From the NCBI GenBank assembly GCA_964444865.1, contig CAYUJE010000001.1:1-64000 (forward strand): a DNA stretch of 64,000 nucleotides, in the 5' to 3' direction. Below the pieces are notes generated by a model, which saw only the letters and a list, made by a program, of their open reading frames with translations, was not told where the DNA came from and did not search any database. Positions 16,883 to 25,079 of this stretch are shown piece after piece. The position numbers were made by a program, and so were the translations under genes. This DNA comes from SXOA01 sp964444865. GTDB lineage: Bacteria > Planctomycetota > Planctomycetia > Pirellulales > Pirellulaceae. Position 1 is the stretch's first letter, and the number at the start of each line of letters is the position of its first letter.

Positions 16883-17368
16883 ATGCAAACTGTTTACATC
16901 GAAACGTCCATCCTCAGCTTTCTCCGTTCCAAGCAAAGTGCCCACGTGGTTTCTGCCGCACGGCAGCTATTGACGCGCCGCTGGTGGGATGACGAACGGA
17001 GCAAGTACGAACTTGTGACGTCACAATACGTTCTGGATGAAGCGTCGTGAGGAGGTGCACTTCTCGCCGCCGAGCGGATGCAAGCCCTGGCCGGAATTCC
17101 CTTGGTTGACCTTCCCGATGATATACCGTCACTGGCGGATGGCTTACTGGCGGCGGCAATTCTCCCGCCAAATGCGCGATTGGACGCCCTGCATCTCTGT
17201 GCCGCCAACTTTCACGGGGTAGAATACTTATTGACATGGAATTGCACACACATTGCCAACGCCCGCATTCTTCCCAAAGTGCGTCGATTCCTCGCTGATC
17301 AAGGCTACACTCTGCCGGAAGTCTGCACGCCCGAGGAGATGATCAATGACGAATACCCCATTCCCTGA
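16883..17368 (+). pseudogene. PIN-domain (VapC-like) toxin with in-frame TGA
   Basis: From the ATG at 16883 the frame encodes MQTVYIETSILSFL, a PIN-domain start with the first acidic residue at E7. It runs to VLDEAS, then TGA at 17048-17050, and continues in the same frame with GGALLAAERMQALAG, RLDALHLCAA (conserved acidic region) and LLTWNCTHIANA, ending at 17368. The full length, 161 codons, is normal for this family. The stop sits where relatives commonly carry an Arg, so a CGA-to-TGA change is the simplest explanation. PIN toxins are RNases. Overlaps the downstream small gene by 23 bp, as in intact pairs. Confidence 0.8.
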
Positions 17369-17582
17369 GCCAAGTTCGGATTCCATCATTCGGGATTTGC
17401 ACCGAATCCGAGAGGTAATTGTCGAATCTTTCGGTGGCGACCTGCATGCGCTGACAAACGACGCCAGGCAGCGTCAATCTCAATCCGGCAGGGCGATTTG
17501 GCGGGGTAAAACGCCCCCCCAGGCAAACAACGAGAACGGAGCAAATTCCTTGGAGAGCGAATCGACTCCCGCTGCGGGATGA
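17346..17582 (+). CDS. Small partner gene of PIN-domain toxin (putative antitoxin)
   Basis: 78 aa, starting inside the 3' end of the PIN gene. Residues 15-50 (IRDLHRIREVIVESFGGDL, then DARQRQSQSGR) match the short proteins regularly encoded after this class of PIN toxin, with an Arg-Glu-rich helix followed by a DLHA-type motif and a Q/S-rich turn. The C-terminal 25 residues look like non-conserved read-on sequence. Expected to neutralise the PIN RNase. With the toxin carrying a stop, it may now be an orphan. Confidence 0.65.
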   Translation: MTNTPFPEPSSDSIIRDLHRIREVIVESFGGDLHALTNDARQRQSQSGRAIWRGKTPPQANNENGANSLESESTPAAG

Positions 17583-17612
17583 TCGCAGTCGGCTGACGGT
17601 TCCCTACCCTGT

Positions 17613-19349
17613 CTATTTTTTCCCCAGCATCTCCTTCACCTCTTTCCACGGCCGCGTATTCGCCACCTGTTCCTTCGTCAGTCCGCCCCGCCGAGCCTGG
17701 AGGATTCCATATCTCAACACGTTAAGCCCATCCGTGCTGTGGGCGTCGGTGTTGATGACGATGGGGATGCCCCGATCGCGGGCAATTGCGAGATGCACGT
17801 CGTTCAGGTCGAGTCGGGCGGGATTGGCGTTCAGTTCCAGGAATTTGCCGTGCTTCTGGGCGGCGGCGAAGACGGCTTCCAGGTCGACTTCGTAGGGCTC
17901 GCGGCGATTGAGGAGCCGGCCGGTGGGGTGGGCGATGCAATCGACGTGCGGGTTCGATAACGCTCCGACGATGCGGGCCGTGATCTGCTCCCGCGGCTGT
18001 TTTTGGCCGTAGTGGATGCTGGCGACGACCCAGTCGGCCTGGGCCAGGCACTCGTCCGATAAATCCATGTCGCCGTTTTCCAGGATGTCGCACTCAATTC
18101 CCTTGAGGATAACGAAGCCCTTGTTACCCATCTTCTTGTTGATTTTGTCGATCTCTTCCCATTGCAACAGCAGCCGCGTTTCATCCAGGCCGCTGGCCAT
18201 GCTGACCCGTTTGGAGTGGTCGGTGATGGCGATGTACGACAGGCCGCGATCCCGTGCCGCTTCGGCCATCTCTTCCATCGAGGCGGTACCGTCGGTGGCA
18301 TGCGTGTGCATGTGGAGGTCGCCGACGATGTCTTTCTCTTCAATCAGTTTGGGTAGCTTTCCCTGGGCGGCCCATTCGAATTCCTGGCGGGCTTCGCGAA
18401 TCTCCGGCGGAAAGACAGGCAGGTCGAGCGTGGCATAAACATCCTCTTCGCTGGCTCCGGCGATGTAGGTTTCCTTCTCGCCCTCGATTTTGTACACGCC
18501 GTACTCGTTAATCTTCAGTCCCTTCGCCTTGGCCATGCCACGCAGGATGACATTGTGCTCCTTGGAGCCGGTGAAGTATTGCAGGGCCGCGCCGAACGAC
18601 TCCGCCGGAACCACCCGCAGATCAATCTGAAAGCCGGCGTCCGTCCGGATCGACATTTTGGTCTCGCCGCGGGCGATGGTCTCGGCACGGCTGGGGAATT
18701 CGGCAAAACGGTCCATCACCGCGTTCACGTCGTCCGAAACGACGAGCATATCGAGGTCCCCGATCGTCTCCTTGCCACGGCGGTAGCTGCCGCCGAACTC
18801 CAGCTTTTCGACCTTCTTGCAGAATGCCATGTGCCGCCGCAGTTCCTGGGCGATTTGATCCGCCGAGGACCAGTAAAGTCGCTCGTTGGCCTGGGACGCG
18901 ATGCCGATCCCTTGCATGATGAGCTGCTCGGTCTTCACGCCGAAGCCCTTGAGCTTGTGCACCTTCCCTTCGGCACAGGCGGCTTTCAGTTCGTCCAGCG
19001 ATTTGATGCCGAGCTCTTTGAAAAGCAGGGCCGCCTTCTTCGGCCCAACGCCGGGGATGCGGAGCAGAGCCGGCAGGCTGGGGGGAATTTGCGATTTCAA
19101 TTCATTGAGAAACGGCAGTTCGCCGGTATTCACCAGCGTGACGATTTTCGTCGCCAGGTCCTCGCCAATCCCATCGATCTTCATCAGCTCCTCTTTCCCC
19201 TCCGCGGCCAGAGCGGAAAGGGACTCGGGATAGTCCCGGATGGTCCGGGCACTATTGCGATAGGCCCGCACGCGGAAAGGATTGGCCGACTGAAAATCAA
19301 GCAGGTCGGCAATCAGGTCAAAGGAGTCGGCAATCGAGGAATTGAGCAT
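17613..19349 (-). CDS. polX: DNA polymerase/3'-5' exonuclease PolX
   Basis: 578 aa from the ATG at 19349; the frame continues upstream into the protease gene but the family starts here. N-terminal helix-hairpin-helix repeats (KIDGIGEDLATKIV, RIPGVGPKKAALLF), polymerase X palm with GGSYRRG at 187-193 and catalytic D198 and D200, and a third Asp near 243. The C-terminal PHP phosphoesterase domain begins with DLHMHTH at 344-350 and has AITDHS and NTDAHS metal sites. Acts in gap-filling base-excision repair with manganese-dependent 3'-5' exonuclease activity. Starts 20 bp after the HtrA gene, so the two likely form an operon. Its 3' end is partly duplicated about 1 kb away. Confidence 0.96.
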   Translation of the reverse strand: MLNSSIADSFDLIADLLDFQSANPFRVRAYRNSARTIRDYPESLSALAAEGKEELMKIDGIGEDLATKIVTLVNTGELPFLNELKSQIPPSLPALLRIPGVGPKKAALLFKELGIKSLDELKAACAEGKVHKLKGFGVKTEQLIMQGIGIASQANERLYWSSADQIAQELRRHMAFCKKVEKLEFGGSYRRGKETIGDLDMLVVSDDVNAVMDRFAEFPSRAETIARGETKMSIRTDAGFQIDLRVVPAESFGAALQYFTGSKEHNVILRGMAKAKGLKINEYGVYKIEGEKETYIAGASEEDVYATLDLPVFPPEIREARQEFEWAAQGKLPKLIEEKDIVGDLHMHTHATDGTASMEEMAEAARDRGLSYIAITDHSKRVSMASGLDETRLLLQWEEIDKINKKMGNKGFVILKGIECDILENGDMDLSDECLAQADWVVASIHYGQKQPREQITARIVGALSNPHVDCIAHPTGRLLNRREPYEVDLEAVFAAAQKHGKFLELNANPARLDLNDVHLAIARDRGIPIVINTDAHSTDGLNVLRYGILQARRGGLTKEQVANTRPWKEVKEMLGKK

Positions 19350-19368
19350 GTCATGAATGAAAAAGGAC

Positions 19369-20571
19369 TTACTCTCCAGCCGCCAGTTTAACCGGTACTT
19401 CGACGATTTGCCCGCCACGGACAACCCCCAGGATTGTCTCTTCGCCTGGGAGGTGCCGCTCGACGAAAGTGAGGAACTCCTCGCCGCTGGCGACCTTGTG
19501 GCCATCCACGGAGACGATGGTATCGGCCTGGCTCCGGTCCACTCGCCGCTTTTCCACCACGAACGGGCCGCGGCGCTCCTGCTCGCGGATCAATTTGAAG
19601 CCGCGAAGCCCCGCTTTCTCGGCTGGACCACCGGGGGTGACCATGACAACGACAAGCCCCCTTTCGGTCGGCAGAACATGGGTGATGCCGGATTCCGCCC
19701 GGATGACGCGGCCCGTTTCAATGAGCTGCGAAGCGACGCGGCGGAGCGTATCCACCGGAATGGCGAATCCCACGCCGGTATTCTCACCGGTGCTGCTGGC
19801 GATGGCGGTATTCATCCCTATCAGCCGGCCTCGCGTATCCAGCAGCGGCCCTCCGGAGTTGCCCCGGTTTAAAGCGGCGTCAATTTGTATCATGGACCGC
19901 ATCGTCCTCCCCTTGGCTGGCAACGAGCGATTGAGGCTGGAGATAATGCCGCAGGACATCGTTCGCTCCAAGCCAAAGGGATTGCCGATGGCGTAGACAA
20001 TCTGGCCGACTTTGAGGCGCGAAGAATCCCCCAAATCAATGGGCACCAGAAGTTCCGTGGGAGCAGCGACTCGCAGAATCGCCACATCATTGGGAAGATC
20101 GCGGCCGACGACCTTTCCATCGAACGATTCACCACTCGCCAGTGTGACGCGTATTTCCTGGGCACCTTCAATGACATGGTTGTTTGTGAGAATGTGACCA
20201 TTTCTATCGAGAACCGAGCCGGAGCCAGTCCCTTCGGTCGGCACTTCCAGCACAAAAAATGTGGTCTTGTCGGCTTTGGTGGTGATGTGCACCACGCTTC
20301 TGTTCGCCCTTTCATAGACATTGATGTTGGTCCGCTCCTCGGGGGAAAACTCCTCGACGATTTCGTTGTGTACGACTACGGGAGCGGACGCTTCCCCGAG
20401 GGCCGCTGGCCGAGGAGGGCGTCGTGAACTGACTCCCGGCTGGCGAAGTGCTGGCGTCGGCACGGATTCTTGGGCGAGGACTCCACTCAAGCTGCTCGAC
20501 TCGCGCACAGCAAGGGCCACTAAACCTCCCAGAAAAGCGGAAACGGCGCACAGAAAAAGGGGGTGTTTCAT
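19369..20571 (-). CDS. HtrA/DegP-like serine protease with PDZ domain
   Basis: 400 aa; AAGGAG lies seven bases before the ATG. A signal anchor at about 5-24 is followed by a Pro/Ser-rich linker, then a trypsin-like domain with H132 (TNNHVIEG), D162 (NDVAIL) and S239 (NRGNSGGPLL). One PDZ domain occupies about 295-395 (GGPAEKAGLRGFKLI; TIVSVDGHKVASGEEF). A periplasmic protein-quality-control protease of the HtrA family. First gene of a likely operon with polX. Confidence 0.95.
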   Translation of the reverse strand: MKHPLFLCAVSAFLGGLVALAVRESSSLSGVLAQESVPTPALRQPGVSSRRPPRPAALGEASAPVVVHNEIVEEFSPEERTNINVYERANRSVVHITTKADKTTFFVLEVPTEGTGSGSVLDRNGHILTNNHVIEGAQEIRVTLASGESFDGKVVGRDLPNDVAILRVAAPTELLVPIDLGDSSRLKVGQIVYAIGNPFGLERTMSCGIISSLNRSLPAKGRTMRSMIQIDAALNRGNSGGPLLDTRGRLIGMNTAIASSTGENTGVGFAIPVDTLRRVASQLIETGRVIRAESGITHVLPTERGLVVVMVTPGGPAEKAGLRGFKLIREQERRGPFVVEKRRVDRSQADTIVSVDGHKVASGEEFLTFVERHLPGEETILGVVRGGQIVEVPVKLAAGE

Positions 20572-20620
20572 GGAGAGACTCCTTCTCGAATTTGCGTGCT
20601 TCGTGCAGTCCGTTTGCGAG

Positions 20621-21562
20621 CTATGTCAGCTTACCGGCTTCGGCCAGGCTGCGGACAATGCAATCGGCGACGGCGGCGGCATCCACTTCCAGGGCGACTT
20701 CGATATTGCCGCGGGAATGCGAACTTTCCCGCCGGTCGAAAATGGTGACGCCGGTTGTTAACTCGCCGCTAGTTTCCACATCCCCATTGAGATCATGAGT
20801 CCCAAATAATTCCGGGTGCAATGCCGCGACGAGGGCGACTGCATCGTGGATATGGATGCTTTCCAAGCCGAGCTCGCGGCGATAGGCGCGGAATAAAAAG
20901 GGGACCACCTTGCGGAGGAACTTTCCCGCCCGAGTCAATTCGCCGGGAAGCTGCTCCAAAAGGTCGAGAGAAAACGTGACCTGGCTGGTAACGTCGAGCG
21001 GGATCAGGGTCTTGCTGGTCGGGGAGCGGAAGACGTCCCGGGCGCTCTGCGGATCGCAGAAGATATTAAACTCGGCGCTTGGAGTAACATTGCCGATACA
21101 ATTGACCGCCCCTCCCATAATGACCAGGCGCCCCATTTGCGACGCGATGGCAGGGTCTCGGGAGATTGCCATGGCGACATTGGTCAACGGACCTAGGCAG
21201 AGGATAGTCACCTCGCCCGGTGCGGAACGGACCTCGTCGCAGATGAGCTTTTCGGACGGGTGCTGACGGGCAAGCCTGGAAACTTGAAAACCGGCGCTTC
21301 CCAGCCCGTCATCACCATGAATATGTTTGGCGTCCAGACTGGGGGCGTGGTCGGAAGCTGTCGCAGCGCCTATTCGTGGATATCGCGGGGGATCAAGCTG
21401 TTCAATGATCGCCTGCACATTGAGCGTCGCCCGTTCCGCGGGCACATTTCCCGCCACGGCCGTTACCGCAACTACTTCTAGCCGTGGATCAAACAGAGCC
21501 ATGGCGAGAGCGACGGCATCGTCGATACCAGGATCGCAGTCAATGATTACCTTGCGAGGCAT
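20621..21562 (-). CDS. Inosine-uridine preferring nucleoside hydrolase
   Basis: 313 aa. The N-terminal DCDPGIDDAVAL motif (residues 8-19) holds the calcium-binding aspartates. GPLTNVAMAI and IMGGAV follow, and the C-terminal IHDAVALVAALHPELF carries the final metal/substrate Asp. It hydrolyses the N-glycosidic bond of nucleosides for purine or pyrimidine salvage; exact base preference is not clear. Minus strand, upstream of the HtrA gene by 50 bp and divergent from the bifunctional nuclease gene across a large palindrome. Confidence 0.95.
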   Translation of the reverse strand: MPRKVIIDCDPGIDDAVALAMALFDPRLEVVAVTAVAGNVPAERATLNVQAIIEQLDPPRYPRIGAATASDHAPSLDAKHIHGDDGLGSAGFQVSRLARQHPSEKLICDEVRSAPGEVTILCLGPLTNVAMAISRDPAIASQMGRLVIMGGAVNCIGNVTPSAEFNIFCDPQSARDVFRSPTSKTLIPLDVTSQVTFSLDLLEQLPGELTRAGKFLRKVVPFLFRAYRRELGLESIHIHDAVALVAALHPELFGTHDLNGDVETSGELTTGVTIFDRRESSHSRGNIEVALEVDAAAVADCIVRSLAEAGKLT

Positions 21563-21604
21563 GCCTGCATTTTAGCTGTTTTGAGAAACTGGGGGAATGC
21601 GAAA

Positions 21605-21706
21605 GAATGACTAAGCCCTAATGACTAATGACTAAGCTCTAATGTCTAATGACCAATTGGAGAGCCATTAGCCACTTAGATATTAGACTTTAGGGCTTAG
21701 TCATTC
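21605..21706. repeat. Long palindrome built of TAATGACTAA-like units
   Basis: A perfect 17-bp inverted repeat (21605-21621 with 21690-21706) encloses further near-copies of ATGACTAA and its complement. The whole 100-bp block can fold into a long hairpin. It fills the space between the divergent nucleoside hydrolase and nuclease genes, where promoters of both would be expected. Confidence 0.8.
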
Positions 21707-21726
21707 CTTCCCCACCACGGTGTCCT

Positions 21727-22134
21727 ATGCCGGTGCAGATGCAGTTGTCTCGGATCATCATCAGCGAGATCTCGGATCAGCAGTTCATTTGCCTCCGCGA
21801 AGTGGAGGGGGCGCGCGAATTCTCGATTGTGATTGGTCATTTTGAGGCCAGCAGCATCAGTGCTGGCGTGAAACGAGTCGTATCACCCCGGCCAAGGACG
21901 CATGAATTGCTGGTGGCGACGGTGGAGCAGCTCGGAGGGCAGCTTGATAGCGTGGAAGTGAGCGAACTCAGGGACCACATCTACTTCGCCAAACTACGTA
22001 TCCGTAAAGAGGGGGAGATCGTCGAAGTTGACTCTCGCCCTTCGGATGCTATCGCGATCGCCGTCGCCTGCGATCCTCCCTTGCCGATTTATGTCGCGGA
22101 AGACGTGCTGGAGGAGACTTCCGAGGGGGGCTGA
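21727..22134 (+). CDS. Bifunctional nuclease (BFN/DUF151) family protein
   Basis: 135 aa, a complete single BFN domain: LREVEGAREFSIVIG near residue 30, RPRTHELLVATVEQLGGQL in the middle, and the signature EVDSRPSDAIAIAV near residue 100. Family members have been reported with DNase/RNase activity. Stands between the palindrome and the S1 gene, which begins 233 bp later. Confidence 0.93.
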   Translation: MPVQMQLSRIIISEISDQQFICLREVEGAREFSIVIGHFEASSISAGVKRVVSPRPRTHELLVATVEQLGGQLDSVEVSELRDHIYFAKLRIRKEGEIVEVDSRPSDAIAIAVACDPPLPIYVAEDVLEETSEGG

Positions 22135-22367
22135 GGCAAAGTTAATCATGCCGAGCCCCCTCTTCTCCGGTCGGATCGCGGCTTGTCGTAAGTCCCTTAA
22201 CTTGCTACTCTTACCTGTTCCCACCCGGCTGAACCATTGGGCTGCTGCGCTGTTGCGGCGGCCAGCGGGGAGGGGAACAACTCTAGCTACAGCTTGCAGG
22301 CGGCTCTTTTCGCTAGCTTCCCGCGTGGGAATGCAGCCGCAGTCAAGCCCAAGGTCTTTTACTGTTT

Positions 22368-24185
22368 ATGGTTAATCGCACGCTGATCCGAGATCTGGAA
22401 AACGACCCCGATATCCAGTCGATGTTTGAGTCCGAAATTGAGGGCTTCACCGACGAGGGTATGGACCCGACCGGGGCGAATGAATCATTTGACGTGAATA
22501 AGATCGTCGAGGGGCGGATTCTCCGCGTCGCCGACGGCATGGTGATGATTGATATCGGCTTTAAGAGCGAAGGCTCGATTTCGCTGAATGAATGGGACGA
22601 AGGGGAAGAACCTCCCCAGGTGGGACAGCTCGTCCGCGTGCTGATTGAAGACCTGGAAGATGAACAGGCCCAGCTTGACGACAGCGGCATGGTCCGCATC
22701 AGCAAGCGGAAGGCGAAGAAGCAGGACGACTGGGAAGAGATGATGAAGCGGGTGAAGGAAGGAGACGTCGTCACCGGCGTCGCCACCCGCAAGATCAAGG
22801 GTGGTTTGCTCGTCGATATCACGGGCGTCAACGTCTTTCTCCCCGCCAGCCAGGTCGACATCCGCCGCCCGTCCGACATCGGCGATTACATCGGCCGGAC
22901 CGTACAGTGCGAAGTGCTGAAAATCGACGCGGCCCGCCGCAACATCGTTGTTTCCCGCCGCTCGCTGATTGAGAAGCAGCGCGAGACCGACCGCGAGGCC
23001 CTCCTCTCCGGCCTGAACGTCGGCGACACCCGCAAAGGCGTGGTCAAGAACATCGCCGAATTCGGCGCGTTCGTGGACCTCGGCGGCATCGACGGCCTCT
23101 TGCATATTACCGACATGAGCTGGGAGCGAATCGGCCATCCCACCGAGATGGTCGCCATCGATCAGGAACTGGAAGTCAAGGTCTTGCACATCGACCGGGA
23201 GAAGAAGAAGATCGCCCTTGGTCTCAAGCAGCTCTTGTCCAACCCGTGGGAAAACGTGGTGGACAAGTACCCGGTCAACACGGTGGTCAAGGGTTCCGTC
23301 GTCAACGTGATGAGCTACGGAGCGTTCGTCAAGCTGGAGCCCGGCATTGAAGGGCTGGTACATATCAGCGAAATGTCCTGGACCCGCCGCGTGAATCATC
23401 CCAGCGAGCTGGTGAACATTGGCGACGAAATCAGCGTTGTCATTCTCGGCGTCGACAAGGAAGGGCAGCAACTTTCCCTCGGCATGAAGCAGACGCAGGA
23501 AAATCCCTGGACCCGAGTGGCCGAAAAGTATCCAGTCGATGCCCTCGTCGAAGGCAAGGTCCGCAACCTCACCAACTACGGAGCGTTCATCGAGTTGGAA
23601 GAGGGTATCGACGGCCTGTTGCACGTTTCCGACATGTCCTGGACCCGCAAGATCAGCCATCCCAGCGAAATGCTGGAAAAGGGGCAGGCGGTGAAGTGCA
23701 AGATTCTCTCCGTCGATCAGGAACGGCGGCGGATCGCCCTCGGGCTCAAGCAGCTTGACGAAGATCCGTGGGCCGCCAACATTCCGGGCAAGTATGCTCC
23801 GGGCCAGGTGGTGACCGGCACCGTGACGAAGATCACGAACTTCGGCGTCTTTGTCGGCCTGGAAGACGGGCTGGAAGGACTCCTCCACATCTCGGAACTC
23901 GCCGACCACAAGGTCGAGAATCCCGAAGATGTGGTCAAGGTTGGGGACAAGATCGAAGTCAAGGTTTTGCGAGTCGATATCGACGAACGCAAGATCGGCC
24001 TTTCCCGCAAGCGCGTGGAGTGGAGCGAGGACGCAATTGCCGCCGCCGATGCGGCCGAGGCTGCGGCCAATCCGCCCCCGAAGGAGAAGAAACCCCGTGG
24101 CGAACTCAAGGGTGGCCTCGGTGGCGGTGGCCCGCTGATTGCTCCGCCGACGGCGGAGAAGGAAGAAGAGCCGGCAGCGGAATAA
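22368..24185 (+). CDS. rpsA: 30S ribosomal protein S1
   Basis: 605 aa with six S1/OB-fold repeats starting at about residues 44, 124, 212, 297, 384 and 471. Repeats 3-6 are the most canonical (KNIAEFGAFVDLGGIDGLLH, VMSYGAFVKLEPGIEGLVH, LTNYGAFIELEEGIDGLLH, ITNFGVFVGLEDGLEGLLH). The acidic N-terminus and a C-terminal tail rich in Ala, Pro, Glu and Gly are outside the repeats. It binds mRNA and helps initiation on the 30S subunit. Single gene; a dispersed palindrome follows the stop. Confidence 0.96.
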   Translation: MVNRTLIRDLENDPDIQSMFESEIEGFTDEGMDPTGANESFDVNKIVEGRILRVADGMVMIDIGFKSEGSISLNEWDEGEEPPQVGQLVRVLIEDLEDEQAQLDDSGMVRISKRKAKKQDDWEEMMKRVKEGDVVTGVATRKIKGGLLVDITGVNVFLPASQVDIRRPSDIGDYIGRTVQCEVLKIDAARRNIVVSRRSLIEKQRETDREALLSGLNVGDTRKGVVKNIAEFGAFVDLGGIDGLLHITDMSWERIGHPTEMVAIDQELEVKVLHIDREKKKIALGLKQLLSNPWENVVDKYPVNTVVKGSVVNVMSYGAFVKLEPGIEGLVHISEMSWTRRVNHPSELVNIGDEISVVILGVDKEGQQLSLGMKQTQENPWTRVAEKYPVDALVEGKVRNLTNYGAFIELEEGIDGLLHVSDMSWTRKISHPSEMLEKGQAVKCKILSVDQERRRIALGLKQLDEDPWAANIPGKYAPGQVVTGTVTKITNFGVFVGLEDGLEGLLHISELADHKVENPEDVVKVGDKIEVKVLRVDIDERKIGLSRKRVEWSEDAIAAADAAEAAANPPPKEKKPRGELKGGLGGGGPLIAPPTAEKEEEPAAE

Positions 24186-24205
24186 CACTCTGCCGGTTGA
24201 AATGG

Positions 24206-24277
24206 GTGGCACGCCCACGGCTCTGCGTGGGCGTGATCCAGTTGTTACACGCCCACGCAAAGCCGTGGTCGTGCCAC
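24206..24277. repeat. Dispersed palindromic repeat, family C (paired copies)
   Basis: GTGGCACGCCCACGGC at 24206-24221 is inverted, with one mismatch, at 24262-24277. Each half also holds its own CACGCCCACG/CGTGGGCGTG palindrome. A single copy of the same unit occurs at 52595-52621. Lies between the convergent rpsA and downstream gene, so it could also act as a two-way terminator. Confidence 0.85.
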
Positions 24278-24285
24278 TCGGAAAA

Positions 24286-24936
24286 CTATTCCCGCAGCGC
24301 GCCTACCGCGTTGCCAACCTGTCCGTGGATTTCGGAAGTGGCCCGGATCACGAGAACCTGGAGTTGCGGAAAGTAGAAGATTGTTCCGGGGCCGCCAGCA
24401 ACGTCCCAGAAGTCGGGGCTGATGGTCCGCTGAATCAGCTCGATGAGCTGTTGGGCATTTACATCGGTCTGCGATGCTCCGCCGCGAGGGATGAGTCCGC
24501 TAGGACTGCCGCTGGCGAAGTCGGCCAGAGTCATCGCCCCCGCAAGGTTGCTGGACGCATACTGGGCTGCTTCCGCCTGAGCGTCATCTAGTTGCGGCTG
24601 ACCGTCCTTGGCCAGTTGCCGCTTGAGTTCGGCTTTCACCTTCATCAGCCGGCCCCAGATTTTGGCCCGCAGGCTCTGCATCTGGTCGAGCGTGGAAAAT
24701 CGCTCGTCGCTTGTGATCTCGTAATGCAACGTGCAAAGCTGCTCAATCGCCTTCCCCCGCTCTGGCAGACTCTTGGCATTGGCTTCCCGCTTGAGGGCCG
24801 CGCTAATGTCCCGATCGATCTCCGCCGCCAACCGCTTGGCCGGCTTGGCCTCGGCATCCTTGGATTTGGCGGTCTCAGAATTGCTTGCCGCCGGCGCGCC
24901 CAGCGCAAGAGCCGAGCAAAGAATGAACGTAACCAT
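24286..24936 (-). CDS. Exported protein of unknown function
   Basis: 216 aa; GAGGAGA lies eight bases before the ATG at 24936. A short signal peptide (residues 1-16, ending ALG-AP) precedes a Lys/Ala/Glu-rich helical region. The C-terminus, DFWDVAGGPGTIFYFPQLQV followed by LVIRATSEIHGQVGNAV, resembles the tail seen in planctomycete exported proteins and the N-domains of secretins. Function unknown. Convergent with rpsA. Confidence 0.8.
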   Translation of the reverse strand: MVTFILCSALALGAPAASNSETAKSKDAEAKPAKRLAAEIDRDISAALKREANAKSLPERGKAIEQLCTLHYEITSDERFSTLDQMQSLRAKIWGRLMKVKAELKRQLAKDGQPQLDDAQAEAAQYASSNLAGAMTLADFASGSPSGLIPRGGASQTDVNAQQLIELIQRTISPDFWDVAGGPGTIFYFPQLQVLVIRATSEIHGQVGNAVGALRE

Positions 24937-25027
24937 GACCGATTCTCCTCACTCGCCGTGCCCCTACGCCCGGCGGGTTGATCCTTAGTGTAGAGAATCA
25001 GCGGTGGGGAGGTCAAACGGAATTCAC

Positions 25028-25078
25028 AGTCGCCTTTCGCTCCGCGAAAGGCCGGACTTTCGCGGAGCGAAAGTCAAC
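25028..25078. repeat. Dispersed palindromic repeat, family B
   Basis: CTTTCGCTCCGCGAAAG at 25034-25050 is followed six bases later by its partner ACTTTCGCGGAGCGAAAGT, giving nested palindromes. A second copy of the same design lies at 36798-36854. It abuts the 3' end of the RseP gene. Confidence 0.85.
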
Positions 25079-25079
25079 A

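Noticed and set aside
17048..17050. TGA read as selenocysteine or programmed readthrough in the PIN gene
   Set aside because: PIN toxins have no Sec at this site, no hairpin resembling a SECIS element was seen just downstream, and the site matches a common Arg position. A nonsense mutation is simpler.
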